Assembly (NCBI GenBank): GCA_041666525.1
Contig: JBAYGT010000013.1
Location: 4,893-68,892 of the forward strand
Length of the DNA stretch: 64,000 bases
From: JBAXTZ01 sp041666525
GTDB taxonomy: Bacteria > Bacillota > Negativicutes > JBAXTZ01
Direction of reading: 5' to 3'
Shown one piece after another: positions 28,299 through 37,008 of this stretch. The notes under the pieces were generated by a model. The model was given only the letters and a program-made list of their open reading frames with translations. It searched no databases and was not told the DNA's origin. Made by a program: the position numbers and the translations under genes. Position 1 is the first letter of the stretch; each line of letters opens with the position of its first letter.

Positions 28299-28327
28299 TA
28301 AAAATATATTATAAAGGGGAATTAATC

Positions 28328-28594
28328 ATGACAGAACAAGCTACTCAAATCAAAAACAGTGTAGGACTTCATGCTCGTCCGGCATCTATGGTTGTTAAAG
28401 AAGCAGGTACTTTCAAATGCACTGTGGAATTAGTAAAAGCCGGTAAAGCGGTAAATGCTAAAAGTATTTTGAGCATTATGGGCGCTGGTATTAAAGCCGG
28501 AGAAGAAATCATTATTCGCGCTGACGGTGAAGGCGAAGCCGAGGCGGTGGCGGCGATTGTGAAACTTATCGAATCCGGCTTCGGCGAGCACTAG
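28328..28594 (+). CDS. ptsH: Phosphocarrier protein HPr
   Basis: An 88-residue HPr. The phospho-histidine is in SVGLHARPA (His15-type site) and the regulatory serine site is KSILSIMGAG (Ser46-type), so it is the regulated Firmicutes form. AAAGGGG precedes the ATG. ptsI does not follow; instead a region of related inverted repeats and a terminator separate it from a second EIIC gene. Being in the disaccharide operon, it may be a dedicated or the general HPr. Confidence 0.96.
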   Translation: MTEQATQIKNSVGLHARPASMVVKEAGTFKCTVELVKAGKAVNAKSILSIMGAGIKAGEEIIIRADGEGEAEAVAAIVKLIESGFGEH

Positions 28595-28598
28595 TAGT

Positions 28599-28715
28599 TT
28601 CGCTGAAAAACGCGCATTTACGGTGTTGCTCCTGTGCTTTCTTGCTTACGTACGTTATGTACGCGGCGCGTCGAAATGCGCGGAAGCGCCTTGTAACTGC
28701 ACATTTTTGAGCGAA
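28599..28715. repeat. 117-bp element with 23-bp imperfect terminal inverted repeats
   Basis: The left end TTCGCTGAAAAACGCGCA... (28599-28621) and the right end (28693-28715, reverse complement TTCGCTCAAAAATGTGCA...) match at 19 of 23 positions. Inside lie a second pair, CGCGCATTT (28611-28619) and AAATGCGCG, and a partly palindromic ACGTACGTTATGTACG. It has no coding capacity. It looks like a MITE-like or large palindromic intergenic repeat. Confidence 0.6.
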
Positions 28716-28728
28716 CTTTTCGAGAGTT

Positions 28729-28786
28729 GCAGTTGTTGCATACTTTTGAACAAAATACTCGTTGAAAAATGCGCATGTGTAATTGC
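28729..28786. repeat. Second, inside-out pair of related repeat arms
   Basis: Left arm 28729-28751 (TTGCATACTTTTGAAC region) and right arm 28759-28786 (TCGTTGAAAAATGCGCA region) can form a hairpin and both resemble the arms of the 117-bp element just upstream, with the outer/inner order reversed. It ends 7 nt before a terminator. Confidence 0.45.
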
Positions 28787-28792
28787 AAAATA

Positions 28793-28821
28793 AAAAGCGA
28801 CCGGATGACGGTCGCTTTTTT
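28793..28821 (+). terminator. Rho-independent terminator after ptsH region
   Basis: An 11-bp perfect stem (28793-28803 with 28809-28819, loop GATGA) ends in a T-run. The next EIIC gene starts 15 nt later, so its ribosome site GGAG is directly after the terminator. Confidence 0.9.
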
Positions 28822-28835
28822 GATACGGAGAATTG

Positions 28836-30185
28836 ATGAGTTTTATTAATGGTTTTGGTAATCGTTTTATTGTGCCGGTTGCCGTATTTCTAAGCCAAAA
28901 TCGCTATCTCAAGGCGGCGAAAAATGGTATCGACGCGATATTTCCATTTTTGGCAACCGGGGGATTATTTTTACTGTTGGCATATCCGGCGCTACTGAAG
29001 ATTGATTTTGCAAACTATGGTGTGTTGGGGAATTTTTTGGAGCTGTGGAAACTGGTTGCCGAAGAGCATCTACAAACCCTGTTATTGCCGGTTTACTTGA
29101 CGGTCGGTCTAAGCGCAGTATGGGTGGCGATTGCGGTAGGGTATCGGTTAGCTAAACATTACAAGTTGCCTAAACTACAGCTTGGATTGATTAGCGGAGC
29201 GGCGGTTGTACTGTGTGCGGCGCCGGAAAATGTTATTGTCGTGATGAAATTGTCGGCAAAAGCGTTTATGAAAGATGCGCCGTTTGCGATCATCCCGGAT
29301 GGGTTAATCGGTGCACAGGGGGTATTACCGGCAATTATTATTGCGTTTTTGGTTGTGGAAATTGCTCGTGTTATCGGAAATGCTGGATCACGTGTAAAAC
29401 TACCGAAAAGTGTTCCGCCGGCAGTTGTGCACTCGATTGTTGGGTTAATTATTGCCGGTTTGACGTTGATTGTGATTTTCATCGTAAATGAAACTTGTCA
29501 AGCAAGTTTTAATTTGAGCTTTATCGGCTGTTTGTGGCTTGCAGTAAATCCAATTTTGTATGTTGTCGGTAGTTTGCCGTTTATATTGCTTATTGTATTA
29601 TTCTCACAATGGACTTGGTTTATTGGGTTACATGGCTGCAATACAACAATGCATTTGATTCAACCATTTATGACGGTATTTATTCTTTTGAACGCTGAGT
29701 TGGTAATGAATGGTCAGGCTACGACGCATGCTTTCACCGATCCGTTTCGGAATTATACAGTAATTATCGGCGGTAATGGCGCCACATTGGGGTTGGTGAT
29801 ACTTACACGGTTAATGACAAAATCACAACATTTGCAAAATGCATCCAAACGAGCAATTGGTTCAGTTACTTTTAATATCAACGAGCTGGTGACGTTTGGT
29901 TATCCGGTAATTCAAAATCCGCGACTGATGGTGCCTTATTTGGTTGTTCCGGTTATAAACGCTGCTGTTGCCTATTTTTGTATTAGCTATAATATGGTTG
30001 GCGCTGCCTTTTGTATGTTGCCATGGACAATGCCGGCGCCGATTGGCGCATTTTTGTCCACGCTTGACTATCGGGCGGTTCTTTTGGTACTTGGTTTAAT
30101 AATATTGGATGCGCTAATTTATTTGCCGTTTTTGTTGAAGTTTGACAGAGAGTTGGTAATTGAAGAGCGCTCTGGTGTGATATAA
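28836..30185 (+). CDS. PTS lactose/cellobiose-family EIIC permease, second copy
   Basis: A 449-residue permease related to the EIIC at 24494 but divergent. It keeps the substrate-site motifs GLHGCNTTMH (His) and FNINELVTFG (Glu, with NEP changed to NEL), and the KLPKSVPPAVVHS loop replaces KMPDGVP. No EIIB or EIIA gene accompanies it, so it must borrow the EIIB of the first system or act without one. The ATG at 28836 follows GGAG by 5 nt; a TTG just before is unlikely. Transcription probably comes from readthrough of the terminator just upstream. Confidence 0.86.
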   Translation: MSFINGFGNRFIVPVAVFLSQNRYLKAAKNGIDAIFPFLATGGLFLLLAYPALLKIDFANYGVLGNFLELWKLVAEEHLQTLLLPVYLTVGLSAVWVAIAVGYRLAKHYKLPKLQLGLISGAAVVLCAAPENVIVVMKLSAKAFMKDAPFAIIPDGLIGAQGVLPAIIIAFLVVEIARVIGNAGSRVKLPKSVPPAVVHSIVGLIIAGLTLIVIFIVNETCQASFNLSFIGCLWLAVNPILYVVGSLPFILLIVLFSQWTWFIGLHGCNTTMHLIQPFMTVFILLNAELVMNGQATTHAFTDPFRNYTVIIGGNGATLGLVILTRLMTKSQHLQNASKRAIGSVTFNINELVTFGYPVIQNPRLMVPYLVVPVINAAVAYFCISYNMVGAAFCMLPWTMPAPIGAFLSTLDYRAVLLVLGLIILDALIYLPFLLKFDRELVIEERSGVI

Positions 30186-30186
30186 T
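30178..30186 (+). promoter_or_regulatory. Extended -10 promoter element for ligA
   Basis: TGATATAAT overlaps the stop of the second EIIC gene and lies 29 nt before the ligA start. It is of the same TGnTATAAT type as the elements at 1198 and 46531. Confidence 0.5.
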
Positions 30187-30214
30187 ACATTCGTTATTGT
30201 TAGTGGAGGAAACC

Positions 30215-32215
30215 ATGTTTTTGCCCGCCGTCAGAGTTGCCGAATTGCGTAAATTGATTACTGTATATAATCAAAATTATTATCATACCGATAATCCGTC
30301 CGTTACTGATGCCGAATATGATGCGTTGATGCGTGAGTTAATTGATCTGGAGGCGAAGTACCCGGAACTTGTGCGGGCGGATTCGCCAACGCAAAAAGTT
30401 GGCGGCACGCTTAGTGAAAAGTTTTTAAAAGCAAAACATTTGGCGCCCATGATAAGTTTAGGCAATGCTTTCAATGAAGCTGAACTGCGCAGCTTTGACG
30501 CCCGAATCAAAAAAACGCTGCAAGAGGATGCGGTTGAGTATATCTGCGAACTGAAAATCGATGGGCTGGCGATTAGTTTACTGTATGAACAGGGAAAGTT
30601 TGCACGCGCCACCACGCGTGGTGATGGAGAATTTGGCGAGGATGTGACTACTAATATTTTGACGATAAAATCCATTCCGCACGAAATTGCTTTGCCGGAT
30701 TTTCCGGAGCAAATCGAAATCCGGGGCGAGGTGTATATGTCGCGTGCTAGTTTTTTGCGTTTGAATAACGAGCGTGAAGAAAACGGTGAATCGACATTTG
30801 CTAATCCGCGCAATGCCGCCGCCGGGTCATTGCGGCAATTGGACCGCGAATTGGCCGCCGGGCGAGCGTTGGATGCTTTTTTTTATGCTTGCGGCGATAG
30901 TTCCGGTTTTGTCAACCATAACGAGTTTTTGGATATGCTAATTGCCTGGCGGTTTAATGTTAACAGGAATTTTGCAGTTTGCAAAAACATTGATGCAGTT
31001 GTTGATTTTGTTGGTAAATGGGCTGATAAACGCCATGGTTTGGAATATGACACTGACGGAATCGTCGTAAAGGTTAATAATTATAAGTGGCAGACGATTC
31101 TCGGTAACACTGCCAAGGAGCCGCGCTGGGCAGTTGCTTACAAATTTCCGCCGGAACAAGCGCAAACAAAAGTGTTGACTATTATTTCTAGTATCGGGAG
31201 AACCGGAGTGATTACGCCGGTTGCGCAACTGCAGCCGGTATTATTATCCGGGAGTACGGTCAGTAATGTTACTTTGCATAATAGTGAATTTATCGCTGAA
31301 AAAGATATTCGCATCAATGATACGGTGCTAATTCACAAAGCCGGAGAAATAATTCCTGAGGTAATTGAAGTTTGCAAAAATATCCGCGATGGTAGCGAGC
31401 AAATTTATGTTTTCCCGTCAAACTGCCCGGCGTGTGGAAGTGCGCTGATTAAACTGGATGATGTTGCGGCCATTCGCTGCATGAACAAATTTTGCTCGGC
31501 GCAGATTAAAGAAAAAATAATCCATTTTGCATCCCGTGATGCAATGAATATTGAAGGATTAGGCCCGGCGAACGTCGAATTATTAATAAACAATCAATTA
31601 ATCAGAGATGTAGCCGACTTGTATGGTTTGCAAAAAAATGATTTAGCAGGATTAGAGCGATTCGGTGAAAAATCCGTCGATAATCTTTTGGCGGCGCTTG
31701 TGACCAGTAAAAATGCGCCTTTGCATAAAGTATTGTATGGTCTGGGCATTCGTCATGTCGGCGAGAAAACCGCACGGTTGATTGCAGCGACAATGTTGTC
31801 AATTGAAAATATTATGTCGGCAACTATTGAAGAAATGCAAGGCATTGAATCGTGTGGCAGCATTGTTGCTGAAAGCATAGTTGAATACTTTGCTGACACT
31901 GCTAATCTTATGTTAGTTAAAAGATTAATAAATTATGGTTTAGTTATGCCGGCTGAAGTTATCGGTGCTGGAATACTTAGCGGCAAGAAATTTGTAATTA
32001 CCGGTACATTGCCGAAGCTTAAGCGTTTGGAAGCGCAACATTTGATTGAGAGAAACGGTGGTAAGCTGTTATCTGCTATCAGCAGAGCGGTTGATTTTGT
32101 CTTAGTTGGCACAGATGCTGGCAGCAAACTGATTAAGGCCGAAAAACTTGGTTTGAAAATTATCAATGAAGCTGAATTTTTGGCGTTGCTTGCCGAAACA
32201 GAAAGTAGTGAATAA
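30215..32215 (+). CDS. ligA: NAD-dependent DNA ligase
   Basis: A 666-residue LigA that seals nicks using NAD. Domains in order: Ia (YYHTDNPSVTDAEYD, NMN-binding), adenylation with the lysine motif CELKIDGLAIS near residue 110, the OB fold, a four-cysteine zinc finger (CPACG and CMNKFCSAQ, about 405-430), helix-hairpin-helix repeats and a C-terminal BRCT domain starting near LSGKKFVITGTL. The start at 30215 has GGAGG upstream; earlier in-frame codons do not. The stop overlaps the start of the next gene. Confidence 0.97.
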   Translation: MFLPAVRVAELRKLITVYNQNYYHTDNPSVTDAEYDALMRELIDLEAKYPELVRADSPTQKVGGTLSEKFLKAKHLAPMISLGNAFNEAELRSFDARIKKTLQEDAVEYICELKIDGLAISLLYEQGKFARATTRGDGEFGEDVTTNILTIKSIPHEIALPDFPEQIEIRGEVYMSRASFLRLNNEREENGESTFANPRNAAAGSLRQLDRELAAGRALDAFFYACGDSSGFVNHNEFLDMLIAWRFNVNRNFAVCKNIDAVVDFVGKWADKRHGLEYDTDGIVVKVNNYKWQTILGNTAKEPRWAVAYKFPPEQAQTKVLTIISSIGRTGVITPVAQLQPVLLSGSTVSNVTLHNSEFIAEKDIRINDTVLIHKAGEIIPEVIEVCKNIRDGSEQIYVFPSNCPACGSALIKLDDVAAIRCMNKFCSAQIKEKIIHFASRDAMNIEGLGPANVELLINNQLIRDVADLYGLQKNDLAGLERFGEKSVDNLLAALVTSKNAPLHKVLYGLGIRHVGEKTARLIAATMLSIENIMSATIEEMQGIESCGSIVAESIVEYFADTANLMLVKRLINYGLVMPAEVIGAGILSGKKFVITGTLPKLKRLEAQHLIERNGGKLLSAISRAVDFVLVGTDAGSKLIKAEKLGLKIINEAEFLALLAETESSE

Positions 32216-33830
32216 ATTGGCGATTATCGTTAAAGTATTTAAAAAAAATATTTATAGATCAGGCGTGATGATAGTTGCGCTGATTTTGTTGTGTAATAAT
32301 TGTTTCGCATTCTCAAGTGCCGATTTTGACAAAGCGGTGCGAAATAGCATGGCAGATAACAAGTTGGTTGGTGTTTCAATTGTTGTGTTTCAAAACGAAA
32401 AGCCGATTTTCTCCAAAGGCTATGGTTACGCGAATATTTCAACATCCGCGCCAATGAGTGGTGAGTCAATTTTCCGGGTTGCTTCTCTTAGTAAAATGAT
32501 TGTGGCTACAGCGATAATGCGGCTCTATGATAAGGGACGGCTAAATCTTGATGACGACATTGCCAAGTATCTTGGCTATAAAGTGCGCAATCCAATGTAT
32601 CCCAACGAAATTATTACAGTGCGGCAGTTACTGTTACATACTTCCAGCATCAAAGACAGCGGTTGTTATAATAATTTCATTCTTAGTAACGGCAAGCTGT
32701 TCCGGACAATTGCGTTGAATGAGTTGCTTACGCCTAAAGGCAAGTATTATGAAAAAACGCTGTTTTCCCAATATGCGCCGGGTGAAGCGTTTTCTTACAG
32801 TAATCTTAATTATGGTATTCTTGGCAGCATAGTGGAAATGGTCGCTAATGAGCGGTTTGATGATTACTGCAAAAAAAACATCTTACTGCCATTAGACATG
32901 GATGCCGGCTTTGACGCAGCAGATATTGTTAATTGGCAAAATATCGGTGTTACTTATCGTTATAGAGCTAACAGGCTTAATGCAGTACTTGATGAAAATG
33001 GTAACGGTAAACCAATTCCAATAAAGATAACGGCACCGCTGGGGAATGCGATTGGTTGGAGTCCAACTGGCGGGCTTAGGGTGTCGGCAAACGACATGGC
33101 AAAGTTTATGATAGCGTTGGCTAATGATGGCGTTTACGATGGACGACGAATACTGACCAAACATTCGTCAGATATGATGCAGCAATTATTTTGGATGGGT
33201 GTTAGTTATGACGGGCTAGATGAACAAGTCGGTTTGTTTCGCCAAGAAGGGTTAGGCTTAAATGTTGTTGATCAGTTGTGTGATGGCTGGCGTTTGGTCG
33301 GACATTCCGGCGATGCTTATGGTTTGATCGCCGGGGCTTACTTTGATCAAATAAGCAAACTTGGTTTTGTTTATATTATTAACGGTGGAATTTATAAAAC
33401 AGCGCTCCCGCAAAGTCCAGCTTATGTTCCTGAACGTACTATTGCTAAAGCTATTCATGATCGATATGAAGAATTATTGCTGGTAAAACCGCTTAATCTG
33501 TCGATAATTCCTGGTGAGCAGAAAATATCGGTAAATGGCCGTGATATTTGGTTGCCGGCAACGGCCACGGTCGATAAAGAATATTATTTGCCGCTTATTA
33601 CTGTCAATGATGCGCTTGGATTAGCTGTGGATGAAGGTGAAAGCGGAATTTATTATCTTTCAAAAAAAGATATCTCGTTAAAGCTAGCGCTAAAAGATAC
33701 TACGATAACTGTTAGTGGATACATGAATACTTATTTACCCAAGGCTCCGTATTCTAAAGATGGAATTGTTTATGTACCATTGAAACAGATTGCTGAAGCA
33801 TTAGGAATAAAAGTTGTTTATAAAAAATAG
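32208..33830 (+). CDS. Exported serine beta-lactamase-fold hydrolase with copper-amine-oxidase-like C-terminal domain
   Basis: About 540 residues. A hydrophobic export signal (MIVALILLCNNCFAF) leads to a class C-like beta-lactamase/DD-peptidase domain: SxxK in ASLSKM, YxN in YSNLNYG, and HSGDAYG in place of KTG. From about residue 440 a different domain follows (KISVNGRDIWLPATATVDKEYYLPL...YVPLKQIAEALGIKVVY), the copper-amine-oxidase N-terminal-like or stalk domain common on Firmicutes surface proteins. The start is uncertain: GTG 32208 overlaps ligA by 8 nt; ATG 32268 would give a shorter signal. Likely an extracytoplasmic esterase or peptidase acting at the wall; antibiotic hydrolysis is not implied. 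Confidence 0.8.
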   Translation: MNKLAIIVKVFKKNIYRSGVMIVALILLCNNCFAFSSADFDKAVRNSMADNKLVGVSIVVFQNEKPIFSKGYGYANISTSAPMSGESIFRVASLSKMIVATAIMRLYDKGRLNLDDDIAKYLGYKVRNPMYPNEIITVRQLLLHTSSIKDSGCYNNFILSNGKLFRTIALNELLTPKGKYYEKTLFSQYAPGEAFSYSNLNYGILGSIVEMVANERFDDYCKKNILLPLDMDAGFDAADIVNWQNIGVTYRYRANRLNAVLDENGNGKPIPIKITAPLGNAIGWSPTGGLRVSANDMAKFMIALANDGVYDGRRILTKHSSDMMQQLFWMGVSYDGLDEQVGLFRQEGLGLNVVDQLCDGWRLVGHSGDAYGLIAGAYFDQISKLGFVYIINGGIYKTALPQSPAYVPERTIAKAIHDRYEELLLVKPLNLSIIPGEQKISVNGRDIWLPATATVDKEYYLPLITVNDALGLAVDEGESGIYYLSKKDISLKLALKDTTITVSGYMNTYLPKAPYSKDGIVYVPLKQIAEALGIKVVYKK

Positions 33831-33838
33831 GAGGCCAT

Positions 33839-34126
33839 ATGCTTAGTCGTGAGCAAATTGAAAAAGTTGCTAGTCTCAGCCGCTTGCAATTAAATCCTCA
33901 GGAAATTGAAAAGTTTTCCGGACAAATCGGCGCAATAATTGAATACATGAAGGTGTTGAATTCGGTGGATACTGCTGATGTCGAGCCGATGATCTACGCA
34001 GTGCCAACACATAACATCTGTCGTGAAGATGTCAGAAAACCGTCACTAGCGCATTCCTTAGCGCTGCAAAATGCGCCACAATCCGACGGTAACTATTTTG
34101 TTGCGCCAACAGTGGTGGAGAAGTAG
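33839..34126 (+). CDS. gatC: Asp/Glu-tRNA amidotransferase subunit C
   Basis: A 95-residue GatC, the clamp subunit that stabilises GatA-GatB. It has the typical VASLSRLQLNPQEIEKFSGQIGAIIEYMKVL start and ends with the conserved SDGNYFVAPTVVE. GGAGG precedes the ATG. It opens the gatCAB operon, transcribed together with the hydrolase upstream (8 nt gap). Confidence 0.96.
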   Translation: MLSREQIEKVASLSRLQLNPQEIEKFSGQIGAIIEYMKVLNSVDTADVEPMIYAVPTHNICREDVRKPSLAHSLALQNAPQSDGNYFVAPTVVEK

Positions 34127-34135
34127 GAGAGTATT

Positions 34136-35578
34136 ATGGAATTATATCGTCAGACAATAAATCAATTGCAAACTAAAATAACGGCTGGAGAAATAACCGC
34201 TTCAGATGTTGTGGCTAGTGTTTCTAAGCGGATTACGGAAGTTGATGCAGCAGTTGAAGCATTTATTACGGTGTGTGCAGATGCCAAAGCTAATGTTGAT
34301 AATATAATAAGTCGCTCACCGCTTGCCGGAATGCCTGGAGCGGTTAAAGATAATATTTGTACACAGGGAATTCGCACTACCTGCGGTTCGCGGATTTTGG
34401 AAAACTTTATTCCGCCCTATAATGCGACGGTTGTTGACCGGCTTAACGAAGCCGGAGCAGTTATTATTGGCAAAGCTAATCAAGATGAATTCGGCATGGG
34501 GTCGTCCACTGAAAATTCGGGTTATCATATTACCCGCAACCCTTGGGATTTAAGCCGGGTTCCGGGCGGATCGAGCGGCGGTAGTGCCGCAGCGGTGGCT
34601 TCGGGTCAGGCATTGTGGGCTCTCGGGTCAGATACCGGTGGTTCGGTACGGTTGCCGGCAGCGTTTTGCGGAATAGTAGGCTTGAAGCCGACTTACGGCA
34701 GAGTGTCACGCTACGGGTTGGTTGCCTATGCTTCCAGTTTGGATACTATTGGCGCGTTGACGCGTGATGTTTATGATAATGCGCTGGTCATGAATGTTAT
34801 TGCCGGTTATGATGAACATGATTCAACCAGTATTAATATTCCGCGTGAAGATTATACTGCGAATATCGCTGCGGGAGTGCGGGGGTTGAAAATCGGACTG
34901 CCAAAACAATATTATGGCGAAGGTTTGAGTCCGGAAGTGGCATTAGCACTGGAGCAGGCAATACAAACCTATCGTGAATTGGGCGCGGAAATCATCGAAG
35001 TCGATATGCCGAATACAGACTACGCACTCTCGACCTACTATATTATTGCAACCGCTGAAGCCAGTTCAAATTTGGCGCGTTATGATGGTGTCAGTTACGG
35101 TCTGCGGGTTGAAGGCGACAATATTGTCGATATGTCGGAAAAAACTCGTGAACAGGGGTTTTCTGAAGAAGTTCGTCGTCGAATCATGCTTGGTACGTAC
35201 ACGCTGTCTGCCGGGTATTATGATGCCTATTACAATAAGGCACTCAAAGTACGCCGGTTGATCAAAAACGATTTTGATGCGGCTTTTAAAATAGTTGATT
35301 TATTATTGACGCCGGTCGCGCCAACGCAGGCTTTCAAAATCGGTGAGAAAACTGATGACCCGTTGACAATGTATTTGTCAGATGTGTGTACTGTAACCGT
35401 GAACCTCGCTGGTGTGCCGGCACTGTCGTTGCCGTGTGCGTTTGCGAATAATTTGCCAATTGGTATGCAATTAATCGGTGCGCCATTGTCCGAAGCGTTG
35501 CTATTGCGTGCCGGTTACGCTTTTGAGCGCGTCTCCGGGCTGGCTAACAAAATTGCACCTTGTGGAGGTGAACAGTGA
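34136..35578 (+). CDS. gatA: Asp/Glu-tRNA amidotransferase subunit A
   Basis: A 480-residue amidase that releases ammonia from glutamine for tRNA amidation. The Ser-cisSer-Lys triad is visible: PGAVKDN (Lys, about residue 70) and VPGGSSGGSAAAVASG with GSDTGGSVRLPA. GAGAG precedes the ATG. Its stop overlaps the GTG start of gatB, so subunits are made in step. Presence of gatCAB implies that Gln-tRNA (or Asn-tRNA) is made by the indirect route. Confidence 0.97.
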   Translation: MELYRQTINQLQTKITAGEITASDVVASVSKRITEVDAAVEAFITVCADAKANVDNIISRSPLAGMPGAVKDNICTQGIRTTCGSRILENFIPPYNATVVDRLNEAGAVIIGKANQDEFGMGSSTENSGYHITRNPWDLSRVPGGSSGGSAAAVASGQALWALGSDTGGSVRLPAAFCGIVGLKPTYGRVSRYGLVAYASSLDTIGALTRDVYDNALVMNVIAGYDEHDSTSINIPREDYTANIAAGVRGLKIGLPKQYYGEGLSPEVALALEQAIQTYRELGAEIIEVDMPNTDYALSTYYIIATAEASSNLARYDGVSYGLRVEGDNIVDMSEKTREQGFSEEVRRRIMLGTYTLSAGYYDAYYNKALKVRRLIKNDFDAAFKIVDLLLTPVAPTQAFKIGEKTDDPLTMYLSDVCTVTVNLAGVPALSLPCAFANNLPIGMQLIGAPLSEALLLRAGYAFERVSGLANKIAPCGGEQ

Positions 35579-37008
35579 AATATAAAACGGTTATTGGATT
35601 GGAAGTACACGTCGAATTAAAGACTAAATCCAAGATATTTTGCGGTTGCAGTACCGAGTTTGGTGCTGCTCCGAACACTAATGTTTGTCCGGTTTGTTTA
35701 GGTTTGCCGGGAGTGTTGCCGGTTCTTAACAAAGCAGTTGTGGAATTTGCGATTCGCGCTGGTTTGGCGTTGAATTGTCAGATTGCTGAATATTCTAAAT
35801 TTGATCGCAAAAATTACTACTATCCTGATTTACCGAAGAACTTTCAGACGTCGCAATTTGATTTACCAATAGCCGAGCATGGTTGGTTGGATATTGAGGT
35901 TGACGGAAAGACAAAACGTATCGGCATTACCCGGATTCATATGGAAGAAGATGCCGGAAAATTGGTACATGCCGGCACCATTACCACGTCTGATATTACC
36001 TGTGTGGATTATAACCGCACCGGTGTGCCGCTTATCGAAATAGTTTCCGAACCGGATTTACGTTCGCCGGAAGAAGCAAAAGCCTATATGGAAAAAATGC
36101 GCACGATATTACAGTACATTGATGTGTCGGATTGCAAAATGGAAGAAGGCAGTTTGCGTTGTGATGCCAATATTTCGTTGCGTTTGGCTGATACAGAGCC
36201 TTTTGGTATTCGTGCGGAATTGAAAAATTTAAATTCATTTCGGTCAGTACAACGCGGGTTAGAATATGAACAAATTCGCCAAGCGGAAATTCTTAATGAC
36301 GGTGGTCGCGTTATTCAGGAAACCCGGTCGTTTGATGAAGGGAAAAATGTTACTTTGTCGTTACGCAGTAAGGAACAGGCGGATGATTATCGGTATTTCC
36401 CTGAACCGGATTTACCACCGCTGGTGATTACTAAACAGTTGATCGATGAAATTCGTGCACAGTTGCCGGAGTTGCCGGATAGTCGCGTGGCCCGGTTGAT
36501 TGAGCAAGACGGATTGTCTGAATATGATGCCAAGGTTATTACTGCAACTAAAGCCATGGCCGAATATTATGACGCGGTACGGGTTTCTGTTACAGATGCC
36601 AAGTTGGTTGCCAACTGGCTGACTGGAGAGCTGGCGCGTTTACTTAATGCCAACGCTGTTGAAGTTGAAGATTGTCCGATAAAAGCTGCAAATATTGTTG
36701 GATTACTTAAATTACTTGAGGATGGTACCATTTCCGGGAAAATCGCCAAAACGGTTATTGAGGAGATGTGGCAGAGTGGCAAAACCGCCAAGCAAATTGT
36801 CGAAGAAAAAGGTATGGTGCAAATCAGCAACGTAGATGAAATTGTAATAATTGTAGAAGAAGTAATCAATGCCAATCCGCAATCTGTTGAAGATTACCGC
36901 GGCGGTAAGGAGAAAGCGATTGGTTTTTTGGTTGGCTGTGTAATGAAACTGAGCAAAGGTCGGGCCAAACCGGATTTGGTTAATAAATTGCTTAAGGAGC
37001 GTCTATGA
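35575..37008 (+). CDS. gatB: Asp/Glu-tRNA amidotransferase subunit B
   Basis: A 477-residue kinase/amidotransferase subunit that activates Glu- or Asp-tRNA with ATP. Motifs include VIGLEVHVELKTKSKIFCGCS with cysteines of the zinc site (CGCS and CPVCLG), the FDRKNYYYPDLPKNFQ segment, and the GatB/Yqey tail at the C-terminus (GKIAKTVIEEMW). GTG start inside the gatA stop. The next gene overlaps it by ATGA. Confidence 0.97.
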   Translation: MKYKTVIGLEVHVELKTKSKIFCGCSTEFGAAPNTNVCPVCLGLPGVLPVLNKAVVEFAIRAGLALNCQIAEYSKFDRKNYYYPDLPKNFQTSQFDLPIAEHGWLDIEVDGKTKRIGITRIHMEEDAGKLVHAGTITTSDITCVDYNRTGVPLIEIVSEPDLRSPEEAKAYMEKMRTILQYIDVSDCKMEEGSLRCDANISLRLADTEPFGIRAELKNLNSFRSVQRGLEYEQIRQAEILNDGGRVIQETRSFDEGKNVTLSLRSKEQADDYRYFPEPDLPPLVITKQLIDEIRAQLPELPDSRVARLIEQDGLSEYDAKVITATKAMAEYYDAVRVSVTDAKLVANWLTGELARLLNANAVEVEDCPIKAANIVGLLKLLEDGTISGKIAKTVIEEMWQSGKTAKQIVEEKGMVQISNVDEIVIIVEEVINANPQSVEDYRGGKEKAIGFLVGCVMKLSKGRAKPDLVNKLLKERL

